This document shows, one piece after another, positions 39,801 through 54,800 of a stretch of 64,000 nucleotides of DNA; within the stretch, counting starts at the first letter, position 1, and each line of letters opens with the position of its first letter. Under the pieces are notes generated by a model, which ran no database searches, was not told where the DNA came from, and saw only the letters and a list, made by a program, of their open reading frames with translations. Origin of the DNA: Antedon bifida (taxonomy: Eukaryota > Echinodermata > Crinoidea > Comatulida > Antedonidae); assembly GCA_963402885.1 (NCBI GenBank), contig OY727093.1, positions 28,457,409 to 28,521,408 of the forward strand. Reading direction: 5' to 3'. Made by a program: the position numbers and the translations under genes.

Positions 39801-42800
39801 TACTGGTCATTTTCCAGAAATTCAAATTAACAGAATCCCTATATGAAAGGGATACCTACGAGATCAGACACATGTCACTTAATAGTGGTGTCCTCTCAAT
39901 CAGTCGTACCGTAGTGATATATTTTCCCTGTTGATTTCAGGAGTGTCCCCTTACTTGGGTATTCTACTCAATGATCAAATGAAGAGAAAACGAGCACAGA
40001 CGACATGAATATGGTCAAGGAAGGATTAGTGCTTGATGTGCAAGATAGGAGAAAATGAAGATGATGATACATAGAATGAAATGACAGTTGGTTAACTGAT
40101 GCAGCACTTAATGCTGTAGTGATTAATTATAAAAAAAGAGGGTGAAATACTTTAAGAAAAACACCAGTGAAGTCAAATTGAGGGCTCCTCCACTAGCTGA
40201 ACTGGCTTTCTGAAAATCTATTTCTGTGTCCTGTCTTTATTAATGTATGCATATCATAATGTGCTGAAAATGGGATGGGAATTGCAGAGAAAGTCTTTGT
40301 AAAAAACAGTTGTGGCTTGGTGGTTATGATGCTTGGCTACCACTCCAAGGGTCCTGGGTTCAAGTCCCGTCACATGTCAGGATTTTTTCTAAGGACCAAA
40401 TTACTCCACTCCCAAAGACTTGTAATAAGACTTTGTTTATGTAGAGCATCTTGTGTATATGTTTGTCTTGTGAACCTCTGAGGGTCCCTAATGATCAGCA
40501 ATAGCTGGATGGATCACCCTCATTAAATATGGTTAAAAAAAAAAAAATTAAAAAAATTTCGTGGCCTGGCTATATAGTATAATTTGGACTTGTAGCTGTT
40601 TTTGTTTTATCTTGGCACTAACATCCAAATTTCACCAATGAATGGAAGATGGACAATTATGCAAGGCAAGACTTGTAAAACAGTAGGTTTTCAGTAGTGA
40701 CACTTCTTGGCCATGAGATAAATCCTGGTACTGATACGTCAGTCCATGATGTGATCGAAGAAATTGTCACGTACAACAACAGTGAATTAGTTCTCTAATG
40801 ACATTTGGCAACAAGCCAAAGAAATCTGTAAAAATCTAACTAGATAGTAGCAAACTTTCGTTTCAGAACAGTATATGAAGAGATGAATTTTAAGTTGACC
40901 AACAGCAGCTCCAATATGAATGGAACAGCATATTCTGGGTAACAGTATGCAATCTTTTATTAAAATGTGATGTGCCCATATATGGACATGATGATGTCAT
41001 ATCACTACCATATTTTGGGCACATCACTACCACATTTGGGTACATCACACTTTTTGAGTTTGATAGTGTAGACAGAGCTTAAGTCTACTGTCCCAAAGCA
41101 AAATGTAAAAGTTTGGTATTGTAGTGTCGGAACTGTAACCTGTTTACCTATTTGGGCAATACAAACCAGAAATATGGTCTTAATCCATTTTGATTTTAGC
41201 AAACTTTCTTTTATAATATATTAAATAAAATATTCATAAATCATAGATGACGATGGGAATAAACCTATTACTCTAGATACAAGAATGCCCAAAGAAAAAC
41301 ATTGTCAGAAATCTATTAATTCAAAATCTTCATGATTTTTATGAGTTTGAAATGTTCGGAAAAGATGTAGCCTATAGTCATCTAATGAAATCCAGGAAAC
41401 CAGATCTATTAAAGTCAAAATTAACTAAATAGCAGACAAGCGTAAAGAATGATTTACTTGAAGTATTATTAGAAATATTTATTAAACTTAGGTATATTAC
41501 ATGTTTTCATAAAAATAACTCCTTTTGGACACATCTATTCAGGGACACTTACCACGGAAATGATCAAGGGGCAATCAAATTAGCCAACCCATAATCTGTA
41601 CACTATTAAGGGGACACTTTGTTTGGTCTTGAATAGGGGTTCTAATGTAATATACTGGGCATTACTGAAAAAATAGTGGCTTTTATACTGTGATCCAAAT
41701 ACTGAAAACTTAAAGAAGTATTGTCCCCCAAAAACATGAAAAATGAAGACTAAAAAAATCAGACTTTAAATAGGCCATTTTGTAGTTTTAATAAAGTTAT
41801 TGACTACTGTAAAAACACCCCAAAAAAGAAATGGTTAATGTTAACCAAAAAACATCTGACAGACAATTTAAGTATTTTTTGTTTTAAATTACATTTTTTT
41901 CAGGTAAATAATTCTTTTTAATTCAGTTTTTGGTCAAAGTAAATAACTAAAACAAAAAACAAAACAACAACAAATTAAAACAAAAAGACTTTTTTTAGGG
42001 GGACAATGTATCTTTAAGTATAAGGCTAGCCAGAGTACTAAAATGATGCACACAGTATTTCAAATAGTGACCAATAAGGGCCAAAATAAAAACACAGTTT
42101 ATTTCCTATATTAGTTTCTGAGACGATACAGAATATTCTCAATTCCTCAAAGCTCATTATCTTCTAGCGTTACAAAATTGGTAACCGAATCTACATGTAA
42201 ATCAGTCAGAGCATTACAGTGTGAATTCTGTAAATTCTTAACTACAGCAATTAGAATTTAAATGATTGATTTTTCAGCTATTTACTTACATACTCAAGAT
42301 TTTTAAGTGATGGAGCAATTAGTTTCGTAAGTGCATCAATTAAACACTTGCTGAAACGAAAAGTACAACAAATAACACTTTATATTTAATTAAATAAAAT
42401 AAATTTGAATTCACTTTAAACTTGTAATTTGCGGTAACCTATGATTTCAATCAATTATTTCGCTGGGGATAATCAAAGCGGCTTGGTGGGAGAATTAAAT
42501 GGAGAAGACATGACTTTCCCTCTCCTAAACATACTTTGAGATTTCCTTTCATTATTTTCTTTAGTGGGCCATGTGCAAAGATGTTTTTAAGCAAATGCTA
42601 AAATGAAAGGATTTTATAAAACAATTGCACTGAGTGAGATGAATATATGATTATCCCTAAAAACAGTTTATTTATGTCAATTTATATTAACACAAAAACA
42701 TCAGAAAAAAACTCATAAAATATATATACATTATATATTTTTGGGACTGACTTAATTAATTTTTTCTAGGATAGTAATGTTCTCTACAGTACATTATTAT

Positions 42801-45800
42801 ACATACATTATTCAAATATGGCAGTGATCAATATTATTTTCCTGTTTTACTTCCAAATGTCTTTAATTCATATACTGTACCTTGACATTTCTATGTAAAT
42901 GCTCTTTTTTTGTCTGGATTTCTTTGAATTACGTCAACTTTAATTTTGTACAAAATGTTAATATTTTTATCCATCTCATAAAATATAGAAAAGCGTTTTG
43001 TAATCTTTGATTCATTCATTTCATATCGCGGAATATCTTTCTGAACATGACTTGTTTTTTCTTGATTCGTTTGAGGAAGATAAATGACTAGTGAGATTTA
43101 ATGTCTTTTATCGTTAGAGGAAAAGTAAATTATGAAAAATGAATTTCAAAGAAAAACATGAAAGCATTTTATAAATTGATAGCTATTTTGTTATCTCCTT
43201 ATAAATCTCATTATGTTTTCTGGTAAAAAGGAAAATTTACATGTTAGTATTTGAATGTGCATCATCCATCCAACCTAGAAGCACTTTAAACAAAATTTAT
43301 CAAAATGTTTACAAAAAGCTACGCATACGCTTCGTTAAAATGTGAGAAGACAATGCAAGAATGGCATGTGATACAAATCAAGCAATCAAATAGCAAGGAT
43401 ACACTATGTGTGTGTTATCATACTGTACCTTAGAATAAAACAATCATAATATTTTTAGCTTTACAATGGTAACAAGAACGTTTTTCAAATCACAATATAT
43501 AAATCGTAACAGTAAAATAAAAGTAAACCGCATACTATTTGAACGATGCTCGATACGATTATACGATTATGTTCTGTATGAAGAATGAGCACAGATTCAT
43601 AATCTGATATTAAACTGTTCTAAATATGAATTTTAGATTGAAACTGTGCATATAAGAAGGAATTACATTATTATATACTACAAGACTTAACAACTACTTT
43701 AGGTAAATCTCTACTTTCACAAACGGTCCAATATAACCAGAAATATCAACTTTTTTCTTCTATTATTCCACGCAATAATCTCTGATTTTGAAAGGTAATG
43801 TATATTCATGTATAGATTTACAATGAACAAACTCGAAAACCATAAGAAAATAAATCAGTATTTACTTCTATAATTTACCACTGTCGGCAATATGTCTTGT
43901 ACTGTCTTCAAAGTTTGTCTTTATGACGACTTAAAAATTAAGCTTTCTAAAATGTCATAGATGCTATTGCTCTTACTTTAAATGCCTAAATTTTCTTAGT
44001 ATAGAAATATTGAGGCCATTTTCAATACTTATATTACAAACTTCGAAGAAAGTGAGGTAAGTTTATATTGTGATTCTCTATTTCAAACTTTACACAGGCT
44101 TTATACTAAGACATTATTCTGATATTTGTGTATTTGATTTCTAATAATTATGATTGGTTCATTGTGCTTTTATTTTTATTACTTCTGATTGGTAAGATTG
44201 TACATCATATTAAAACTTGTATTTGTTACATATTAATATCATCATTATTTTGATATCTTGAATTAAATTGATACTTGATACTTACAATACATTTTATTCC
44301 TCAAGATGAAAAAAAAAATCTGCTTTGAACTATAACCTTATAATACATTTTCATACAAACTTTTCAACTGGGGGGAAAAAATGTGTTTTTTTTAACTGTC
44401 TTTCCTTTTTTTTTTTTCAATCTTGATTATATTTTATAACTGAGTATCTTCTTAACCTCCACTTCTGTATATCATTCAATTAATAAAAAAATAAATAAAG
44501 AGGCTTCCAAACGTACAGTAATAATATATATATATATGTCAATGTTTTTACTTACTTTTTATTTCCAGCAGTGATGGAAAATAGAGTTCCTTTACTTTGA
44601 TACTTTATTCAAGATGAAATAAAATCTGCTTTGAACTATACCATCAAAATATACTTTCATACAAACTTTTCAACCGGGGAAAAAAATGTGTTTTTCTTAA
44701 CTATTTTTCCTTTTGTTTTTTTCCATTGTTGATTATATTTTATAACCGAGTATCTTCTTAACCTCCACTTCTGCATATCATTCAATTAATCAAAAAAATA
44801 AATAAAGAGGCTTCCGAGGGTACAGTAATAATATATATATATGTCAATGTTTTTACTTACTTTTTATTTCCAGCCGTGATGGAAAAGAGAGTTCCTTTAC
44901 TCCTTGCTGTTTGTATGAAGCTGCCCATTATTGTATATTCCTTGGCATCCAGTAGAAGCTGTTGAGCTTTCTCAAAATCTGCAGTGCTAACATTCAACTC
45001 CCTTTTTCTGTCACCTTCTGCAAAATGAGAATGATTCAAAATGTTATTAAAGTGCAAAAAAAAAAGAACTTTCTCCATAACATTTTCGGAAAGAAAAATG
45101 TTACAAAAATAATTTTGAAAACTCTCTTTTCTGGTCACCTTCTGCAAAATGATAAGAATGATTCAATCTTTTATTAAAGCACAAAAAAGAACTTTCTCCA
45201 TCACATTTTTGAAAAGAAAATGCTACAAAACGCAAATTTTGACACAAAAGTTCCAACAAAATGAGCAACCCATCTTGGAAGAAAGTACATTTTGGCCAAT
45301 TTTAGTTATAAAAATACCAAAATTTAAGTTTGAAAAATTTGCAGATCAAAGTCTACCATATAGCTTGGTAATTGTTGAGCAACTAATCTTTCAAACATTA
45401 CTGTTGGAGAAAACATACCTAGATAAGAAACTATGAAAAATCTACAAGTAAATTTAGTTTTCTAGGGTGAATTCTGAACCCTAAAATATATTGGCAAGAC
45501 ATTTATATTATTTATTTGTTATTTTCACCATAATTTCAAGAGAGTGACCCTACCAGTCTGAGTTGTTATAAATAGCTAGCATTTATGATGGGAGATTTGA
45601 GGAATGAGAGGACAGGTGTTTTTGAAAAGACATTATTTTACTAATAAACAAACAAGTGGGAATGTTTTTTTAGTAATATTTAAAATATAGAATAAATTTA
45701 ATAGTAGATACATGGATTATGAAACAAGTGTATCCAATCATGCAACACTTTTTAGATTATTTATTTTAGATTATAAAAGGATCCCATCAGAAATAAGCTA

Positions 45801-48800
45801 TCCTGGAAAATCATTCATAAATGTATATTTGTAATATCAAGTTTAATTTTATCTGTATTTTTAAAAATGATTTTCCTAATAAATTAAAATCAAATCAAAC
45901 AAATTTAATTAATGCATTATAAAAATGTTTTTTATGTGTTCACTGTCAATAATTTTAGAGCAACTTTTTTTTGCAATAGATTATAATAAAATTGTTTGCA
46001 AATAGAGCATTCCTATGCTTCGGTTTGGTTTTTCTTTTTTGTCCTTTTTTGGAGTAATTTTTTTCATTTTATATTTAGTGCTTTGGTTTCACATTTAATA
46101 AAATGCCATATAAATTCAAGGTATTATTCATTTATAAGCCATATAATGGATTTTTTTAAATAAAATGATAAATTTTCATAATCTATAATACTACAATATC
46201 AAATCTTCAAATATTCATATTTATTTTATTTTAAATTTTATAGCTGAGGAGTGACATCTTCAAAGAACGTAATTTATTTTTAAAGAAAAAAATAATTTAC
46301 AGCAATAATAACACTTCATTTCTGCAAGCATTGATTCTTGTTTGAAACAAATTTTTCTGAAAAATAATTTTCACATTTCTAATTTCTTTTAGACTCAATC
46401 AGTTGGCGAGTCGTTCCAAAAATCTGCCAGAAAAGTTATGAGTTAAAAAAAACCCATGACAAATCACCATACTCCAAACTTGTGGTTAACACGACTATAA
46501 ATTATTATTATTTAAGGATATATTTCAAAATAAATAGTTTGCTTTTGGCAAAATAACAGAGAACCTTAGATCATAAATAACATTTATGTAAAGAGGAATC
46601 ATATTCCAATATATATTCAGCTAACTTGGATTAAAATTTCTTCAAACTTAACAGAAGTCATTAAATTCATTTTTTGTATTGATGCATTTGGTTTTCAACT
46701 TTATAATTTTCAAAAGTCTGAATATTTAGAAGTATGTCTCAGAACCACCAGCGACTGTAGAAATTAGTTCACAATAAAAAGGTAGATGATTTTAAGGAAT
46801 GAGGTCAAATTATTCTAATGCAATAATGTATATACTAATAATGCAGTAATTACACTTATATTATATATTATTTTATTTTGTTTCAATGTACACGTTAACA
46901 AGGCAATCACTTCAATATAAAACAATGAGTTTGTTGCCACAAAAAACAAAACAATTGTATAATCATTCCTTTAATGTAAATTACTTTATTATTAGTTGTC
47001 ATTATTTTTATTATTATATATTGTTATGTTCTCTACTGATCCACTTTGGAAATCAATGTTTTAGCGTCATTCAGTATAAAGACATAATAATAATAATAAT
47101 AGTCTGGTTCACAATAAAGCCATTGCCTATACAGTAAGTATACTAAGGTAACATGGTTCACATTGAAGTGCGTTTTAAAAGTTAAAAAATGTTGATGCAA
47201 AATTCAATGAAATTACCTCTTCATTTTCACAAGGAGAGGTATGCTGGCCCAATGGTATATTACTGGATCTGTTTTGTATCTCTGAACACTGTTAATGTAG
47301 TTTAACCAATGACATTTGTTTATAGAATTATGTATTTAAAAGCTCTGTCTACACTATCAAATTTTATGTGACAAAAAAATGTGATGTGCCCATATATGGA
47401 CGTGATGATGTCATATCACTATCATATTTGGGTACACTTTTTTTGTCAAACTAGTTTAATAGTGCATACAGCACAGAGCTTTAGGCTATCATTAACTTGA
47501 TAAAAGCAATCAGGTGGTACAGTATTGTGTACCATGCATTTGGATGCTTCACTAGTGAAAATGTTCCCTGCTTAGGATAATTAAAAACATTTTAAATATA
47601 GTTCAAATCTTGTCTTATTTCTTATTTAATCACATTTTTAATGAGTAAAAGTGCAATGAACACAATACAGAGCATGCTTGAACAAATAGCTTCTTATAAT
47701 ATTGGCTATTGATTACTTACCTTCAAACAGCAGAGCAGGCTCTTTGCTGTTTGTGCCAGGCACCTGAAGGGTATCTCTTAGATTCAATAGTACAGATTCG
47801 ATCAAATCAACCTCAAGCCTTGAGTCAATACCAAAACCATATCCTGAAAATAGAGCAAAGAATTATTATAATATTTTCATTCATTCAATTGTCATTGGAA
47901 TTAGACAAAAAGTGATAGGCCCCATCCAATTGTGATAATCAATGCACTCGAATGCACATTCAGTTTTCTGTAAACATTTTGAGAATTTTTGCCATGCGAC
48001 GTGACTGATCGCATTCGAAAATAACTACAACTATAACTGTTCTACTCCACGTTCAAAGTTGGAGCACTACCTTTTTTTAAAGGCCTAGCTTCTCGGCCTA
48101 GCATTTATCAATGATTTACAATGGATAACTTAAATAAAACTATGTGTGTGATATAAAACAAATAATGAATGTTCTGTATTCGTTGAATGGAGAGAATATT
48201 TAATTCGATGAAAAATTCTCATGAAATATTCTCACCATACAACTCATAAACTTCATTATTTAAATAATATTTTTAAACACAGTCAAACTAATGTGGAACA
48301 AGTGACTGTCATTAACTTCTTATCGGCTTTAATACGGATGATTGTAATGATATCACATCTCTATTGTATATGTATGCAATATACAGTACAAACTTCTTCT
48401 CATTAATTTAACAATATTCTGCAATCATAGCAACGATCCAGGTCTTTAATAATACACACTTAGAAACCATCCAGGGACCACAAAACAAATTTTACAGCTA
48501 TGAATTTGCAATTAACTGTGAGCAGAGTTAAAACATTTCCATAGCAACAGATGTGGGGATTATTAAGAAAAATGATATTACAAATGTAATTACGATTCCG
48601 AACAATTCACAATAGATACATTTAATTGCCAGAGAATCTCTAAACATTTATTGTTCACATACATGAATAGTCTCTCTCTATCTTATATCACCAATTAAAA
48701 ATATCAATTATGGACTTGTATCAGTATAATTATGTACTTTAGTTTTATTAGGAGCATTACAGAATATTTTACTGTCCAACTGTGTATTTTTGAAATGTCA

Positions 48801-51800
48801 CAATAATTTTCAAGCATATCAAATATATTTTTCTTTGAAATAACAATTTCATTTTTTATAATTATTAATGATAATAGTTAAGATGATTACTTTTACTTAT
48901 GCCTATTATTATCATTATTATTACAGTATTTCTTTACTCTTATTTTTTTTAATTTGAGACAAAAAAATAAATTTATATGGAGGTTTCTGCTACAATGCGG
49001 ATATAAGGAATCAGACAAAAACAAAGATATATTGTAGTGGTATATATCACTTTCATTTTCTATTTATTTAATTTTCTTAATACAAACAGCAACACATAGC
49101 TTGATTGGGCCAAGGAGTGGCTTACTGTATGTTGCTGCCGATTAGGCGTGCCAAGAATCAAAATGTAATAATGGTATATAATGAAAATACAGTTAAACTC
49201 TACAGAAAAACTATACATTATTTTTGTTTATTTATGCCTATCATCATCATTATTACAGTATTTCTTTATTCTTATACATAAATACTACTTATTTTAATTT
49301 TACACAATAAAATAAATGTATGTTTTAGCTGCTACAATGTGTGTATAAGGAAGCAGACAAAAACAAAGATATACTGTAGTGGTATATACCACTTTCATTT
49401 TCTATTTATTTACACAAACAAACAGCAACACATAGCTTGATTGGGCGAAGGAGTGGCAAAAGAGGCCGACAGCTTACTGTATGTTGCCGCCGATTAGGCG
49501 TACCAAGACTCAAAATGCAATCGTATATAAATGATAATACAGTTTAAACTCTACAGAAAAACTATAATAGGTTTAATATAATTTCCAAACTGATTCTAAA
49601 TTGGCATTCTTTTGAATCAACTTACAAACACAGTTAGGAGCAGAAGACAAGCATTGCAATTATATCTCACAGACTGAGATCTAATTTGATTTGTTTCACT
49701 GCCAAATTTAAATTGGCAAATCTTTACAAATGAACTTAAGTCAACCAACACGAAAAAAAAAAACAATAGTATTAAAGAAATGGAAGAAACATTCTAATCA
49801 TACTAGACTATAGGTCTGATTCAATTTCCAAGCTGACATTCTAATGAAATTGGCAAATTACACAAATGAACAAGTACTACAGTACTATAGGTCTAATTAA
49901 ATTTAAAGTTGAATTCTAATGTCATTGGCAAAAAATCTAATAAACCTAGTAAACCAGGTTAGAAAATATAATGATTATTTAATTGGTTACAAATCCCTTT
50001 ATTTGTATTTTATAACATTTTTATAACAATCTGAATGTTATGCCTTTTGGATGGATGTTTTTAGTGTTTTGTATTTGTCTTCTTGTTTTATTTGCTTCCA
50101 AGCTGTGACCTGGGGTGTTTGTTACATTCTTCTGTTTTTATATAGAAATAAAGGATGATTTTACTACAGTACACGGCAGAAATTGCACTTTATTTCACAA
50201 AAGTAGTACAGTACTGTCGTACTATGTTTATGTAATCTTACTGTACTTTCCTTATTAAATTGAGCACATGACGATGAAAAGATGGTTAATATTTTACTAA
50301 CTCTCAAAATTTCACATAAATGAAAATAATTCCATGACACTAAAGATAATATTTTGAATACCATATAATCTTGCTGAATAAAATCTGAATAAAATCTTAA
50401 TAGAATCGCATAAAGATCTGTGCATATACACATCTTTTAATTTGGCTCATCCATTGGTATTTTTTTTGTGTGGAAAAAATCTTACCTAGATCAAGATCAG
50501 ATTCAAATTTTATAGCTGCCCTATGTACCGGTTAGCCAAATGTATGTATGAGACGAGGGCCTCATTCTAGCCTATTTGATAGCACAGTGAGCCTATGTAA
50601 TTAATTATTTAATTTTACGCGTACCTTGGGTTAACGAACTATAAATACACAGACATCAGGGCAACATAAAATAAATGGAAAATCAATAATTCTATGTTAT
50701 CAAGGAAGTACATAGGTGTGTTCAATAAATTATGATTACAAACTATCTATTCTAAAATAGATATAATACAGTCATGTAGCCACAAGAAATAAAGTGGTAC
50801 GGTTTTTCGCAAGAAAAGGGTTGAACAATCTCTGTTCAAGCCACAGAGTTGTCAAAGACCTCTGTGAAAAAAGCAGTCAGGTTGAAACCTTACTGGTGGC
50901 TACGGCCCTGTAATATACTGTTAGGCTTTATTGTACATTCGCACGTTTCTCCATTTTGTTTGAAAAAAGAATAGCCTTGGAACAATCTTTGCATGTGGAA
51001 CGCTGATAAATTCAGACTAATGTCAATACTGAATTTTACAACCAAGGAGTGACAGGGCAACATAAAATAAATGGAAAATCAATAATTCTATGTTATCAAG
51101 GAAGTACATAGGTGTGTTCAATAAATTATGATTACAAACTATCTATTCTAAAATAGATATAATACAGTGATGTAGCCACAAGAAATAAAGTGGTGCGGTT
51201 TTTTGCAAGAAAAGGGTTGAACAATCTCTGTTCAAGCCACAGAGTTGTCAAAGACCTCTGTGAAAAAAGCAGGTTGAAACCTTACTGGTGGCTGTAATAT
51301 ACTGTTAGTCTTTTGTACATTCACACGTTTCTCCTTTGTTTGAGAAAAGAACAACCTGGCAACAATCTTTGCATGTGGAACGCTGATAAATTCAGACTAA
51401 TGTCAATACTGAATTTTACAGCCAAGGAGTGGCAATTAAATACCTAGGTACACAACACATCCGTTTAGAAAATTACTTTACAACGCCATCTTACAGTTTA
51501 CATTTGATAAATGTCGTGGGTACATATCCGTTAGTTAGATTACTTCACAACACTGTAAACCACTAATAATCAAATTATACATAATTATTTGAGTTGTCAA
51601 TAGCAACCACAGGTTTTGCGTTATTCTGACCTTGGCGTGATCTTCAGGGGAAAGAAACTTAATCCAGTAACTGCTAAATGAGGATTGATTTTGGCGGGGT
51701 TACTTAGGGCAAGCTTCTTAATTGCGTCTTTCAATTAATGCATGTCAGTTTTAGTAGAGCGAGATGTGTGTGTTACTTTAGTATAATGTAAACACAAGAT

Positions 51801-54800
51801 ATTTTAATCTAATATCGGGTAGTAAAGTTAGGTTCACTGTACATTCATAGATTTTAGCTGCTGATACTAGACTTTTTAATTGCGTATTTCAATTAATGTT
51901 TAAAGTTTAAATAGTATGAGATGTAAGGTATACTTGGGTTAAAAGTAAACTTTATCTAACGTAATATGTAAATGTATTTCTTCAATCAAAAAATGGTGAA
52001 ATTAATTATTAAAGTGGTATTAGAATTTCCTTTTTTTATTTTCTTTTCTGTTCTATGTTTTGACAATACTACAACTACACTTACTTTATATCCTTTGATT
52101 TATGATAAAAGTTAAGGGATCCTTGATAATGACTACGTGTATTTATTTTTATTTTTTTATTCAACATTATTTATAGTGGGTGACCCTAAACAGCGTATGT
52201 TGACAACCAAGGGGCCCTCATAATGAGTTATGATATGTGGCTGTGTGTATACTAGTACACCGGGTAACCCCCTACTCGTCTTGAAAGATGTACTAGGTTC
52301 TTTAAAGTGCACATGAGCTAGATGTGTACACTGGACCTACGGTTTATAGTCCTTATCCAAGAAGACTCGTTCTACCACCAGAACCATGAAGCGAGTGAGG
52401 CTCGAACCCTTGCCGATGTTATGGCTAGGTATTATGGTTCTACTTCCTTGGCCACTCACTCGCTCGCTGTTAAGATAAACACGAGAAACATACTATACCG
52501 GCATTGTAGAATTTAGAATCTACTATTTAATTCTTTTATATTTTCTGTTTAGCCTGACAGGTACACTATGTACTATAAACTACTATATTATTTTATGATA
52601 ATGGATAAGGGATTTAGATCCTTGATAAATGACTAGTCTGTACATTCATCAATACCTACTAATAAAAGCCAACACTGAAGTCAATTAAAAAACTTTTATG
52701 ATGAAATATGAGGAACATGCTTTCAATTTTCAACAAACACCCGTTGCTACAGTATATATCAGGTGGGTAAAGCTCTGTCTACACTGTCAAACTTTATATG
52801 ACAAAAAATTGTGATGTGCCCAAATTTGGTGGTGATACTGTATGCCCAAATATAGTAGTGATATGACATCATCATGTCCATATATGGGCGCATGACTGTT
52901 GAAGAGAAGTGGAAAGATTGTATTAAAAAAAAAAAGAGAATTAAATACAATTGGGATAATAAACCTTCTTCAATATTTTTCTTAAAATTAATTTATAGTG
53001 CGGTAAATGTATTGATATTTTCAAGTAATAAACCTATTTAAAATTTCTCGAAAAATACAGGCAGTGGTTTACCGCAAACAAACTTCTATATATAGTTTAG
53101 CATACTGTAGGTACTATGCAGTATCTTAACCCCGATAGATAAGATGGGAAATATGAATAATCATGTGTTGCTCATCATTGTCTGTGAATGTGAAAAAAAC
53201 AATAAGGAACATAGCTCATAACTAATCGGATGTTAAAGATGTTCCTGTTGTTTGATAACCTTAAATGGATAAGTATGTATAGGTATGGCTTATTTTACAT
53301 TCAGACATAGTGTACAAGGAAATGTACTTTTTAGTGTTACATGGTTAAAGGCCAAGTACGCCTAGACAAGTATTCTTTCCTATACAACATCAAACCAAGA
53401 TATTTTCCCACGATCACAAGAAGCCACTCACCTCTCCTACAAGTTTTTGACCATGCATGTAATGTCTCTATGGATAGACATTTCAGAAAAAACCGTTTAA
53501 CAAATTACACACTCAACCAAAAAATGTTATGTGCCCATATATGGAGACGATGATGTCATATCACTACCATATTTGGGCACACTTTGTTTGATAGTGTAGA
53601 CCTGAGCTTTATATAAATTTATTCTTGTGCTTATGTGGTGCTTTCAATCCTACCGTACAAATCGAACAACACACAATTTCAATCGGATACGTCTAGGAAC
53701 AATACAAAAACTAATTTGGAAAGCACTCAGCAGATGAGACCATGACTGAAAACAGAGCCTCAACCTCCACCGGGGTGAGACCAAGTCTCTCTTGATCCAA
53801 CATCAACCTTTTCCATGACATAATGACTTTAAATGTAGAGATTAAAAATGTACAAACATGAAAAAGTATAAAATACCAAAAACAATTTTTAAATTATACT
53901 GTTCACTATGTGAATGTTTAAAACACAAAATGTCCCCTCGTTCCTTAAAGAACCATTGGTTCTGCATATATCTACTTTTCTTTATTTTACTTTGTCTTTT
54001 ATTCAAAAGAAAATTTGTTTTTAACTGTTCTGTATATATCTTTCAAATTATGCCTATGTATGCTTTTATTTTTCTGTATATATGTTATAATTTTTCTTTA
54101 CTTTTAAACCTTGTAACTGGACCATTTTGAAAAGCAGTACTATGTTACTAAAAATACAGTCAAAAGAAAGAATAAATAAATTGGTATGACAATGTAAATA
54201 TTAATAAGTTAAATTTGATAATGTGTGACCTTCAAATTAATTTGAAAATTCTCAACAATTAGTAAAAAGCAAAATGCTGACATTGTTTTTTTTCAGTATT
54301 AAAATTGTTTAATGAGACTTGGATTAAATTCTACAATTTGATTGGTGCGATTTGGCAAACGTCTTTAAGTTTGTCATTTATGTAACCCTGTTTACAAATC
54401 TTTAAAGAATATGATTTCCTGTCGTTTGGACAACATAATGACTCAAAATATACTTATTACTCAACAACAAAACGGAGTTAGTACAGCATAGGATCTGCCG
54501 GCATACTATAGTACTTTAATTACTATAAATTGTATTCATCATCTTTAATAAATTGAGCATCATCAACTTTTTGTTTTTTTTCTCAGTAATTGTCATTAAT
54601 TTCAACAAGAATACAGTACATATTTTTGTATGAGCTATGAAAAATATATTTTTTTTAAATGCCTTTCTTTGTTAGACAGTGGCAGATCCAGGATTTTGAA
54701 ATAGGGAAGAGTGGAGGATGGGGAGGCCTAAAATTGTAAAATGACTGGAACCTTTTTTTATTTTTTACATTTTATTTTATAAAATAGAGGTCCTAATTCA

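Larger units (their letters stand above)
25512..44860. other. NELL intron 3 (19.3 kb)
   Basis: The largest intron. It carries minisatellites (24, 21-23, 117 and 17 bp), at least seven family A copies, family B copies, SINEs and long AT-rich stretches (for example 31.3-32.2, 37.0-38.9 and 42.0-44.2 kb). In those stretches I find no gene, no conserved protein and no RNA gene. Confidence 0.5.

Noticed and set aside
40311-40400. Functional tRNA gene
   Set aside because: A and B boxes are present but the acceptor stem does not pair and the sequence continues into a body shared with 57.2 kb, so it is a SINE.
53858-54130. Hydrophobic 90-residue ORF as a membrane protein
   Set aside because: T-rich DNA gives Phe/Leu/Ile-rich frames by chance; no homology and no supporting context.
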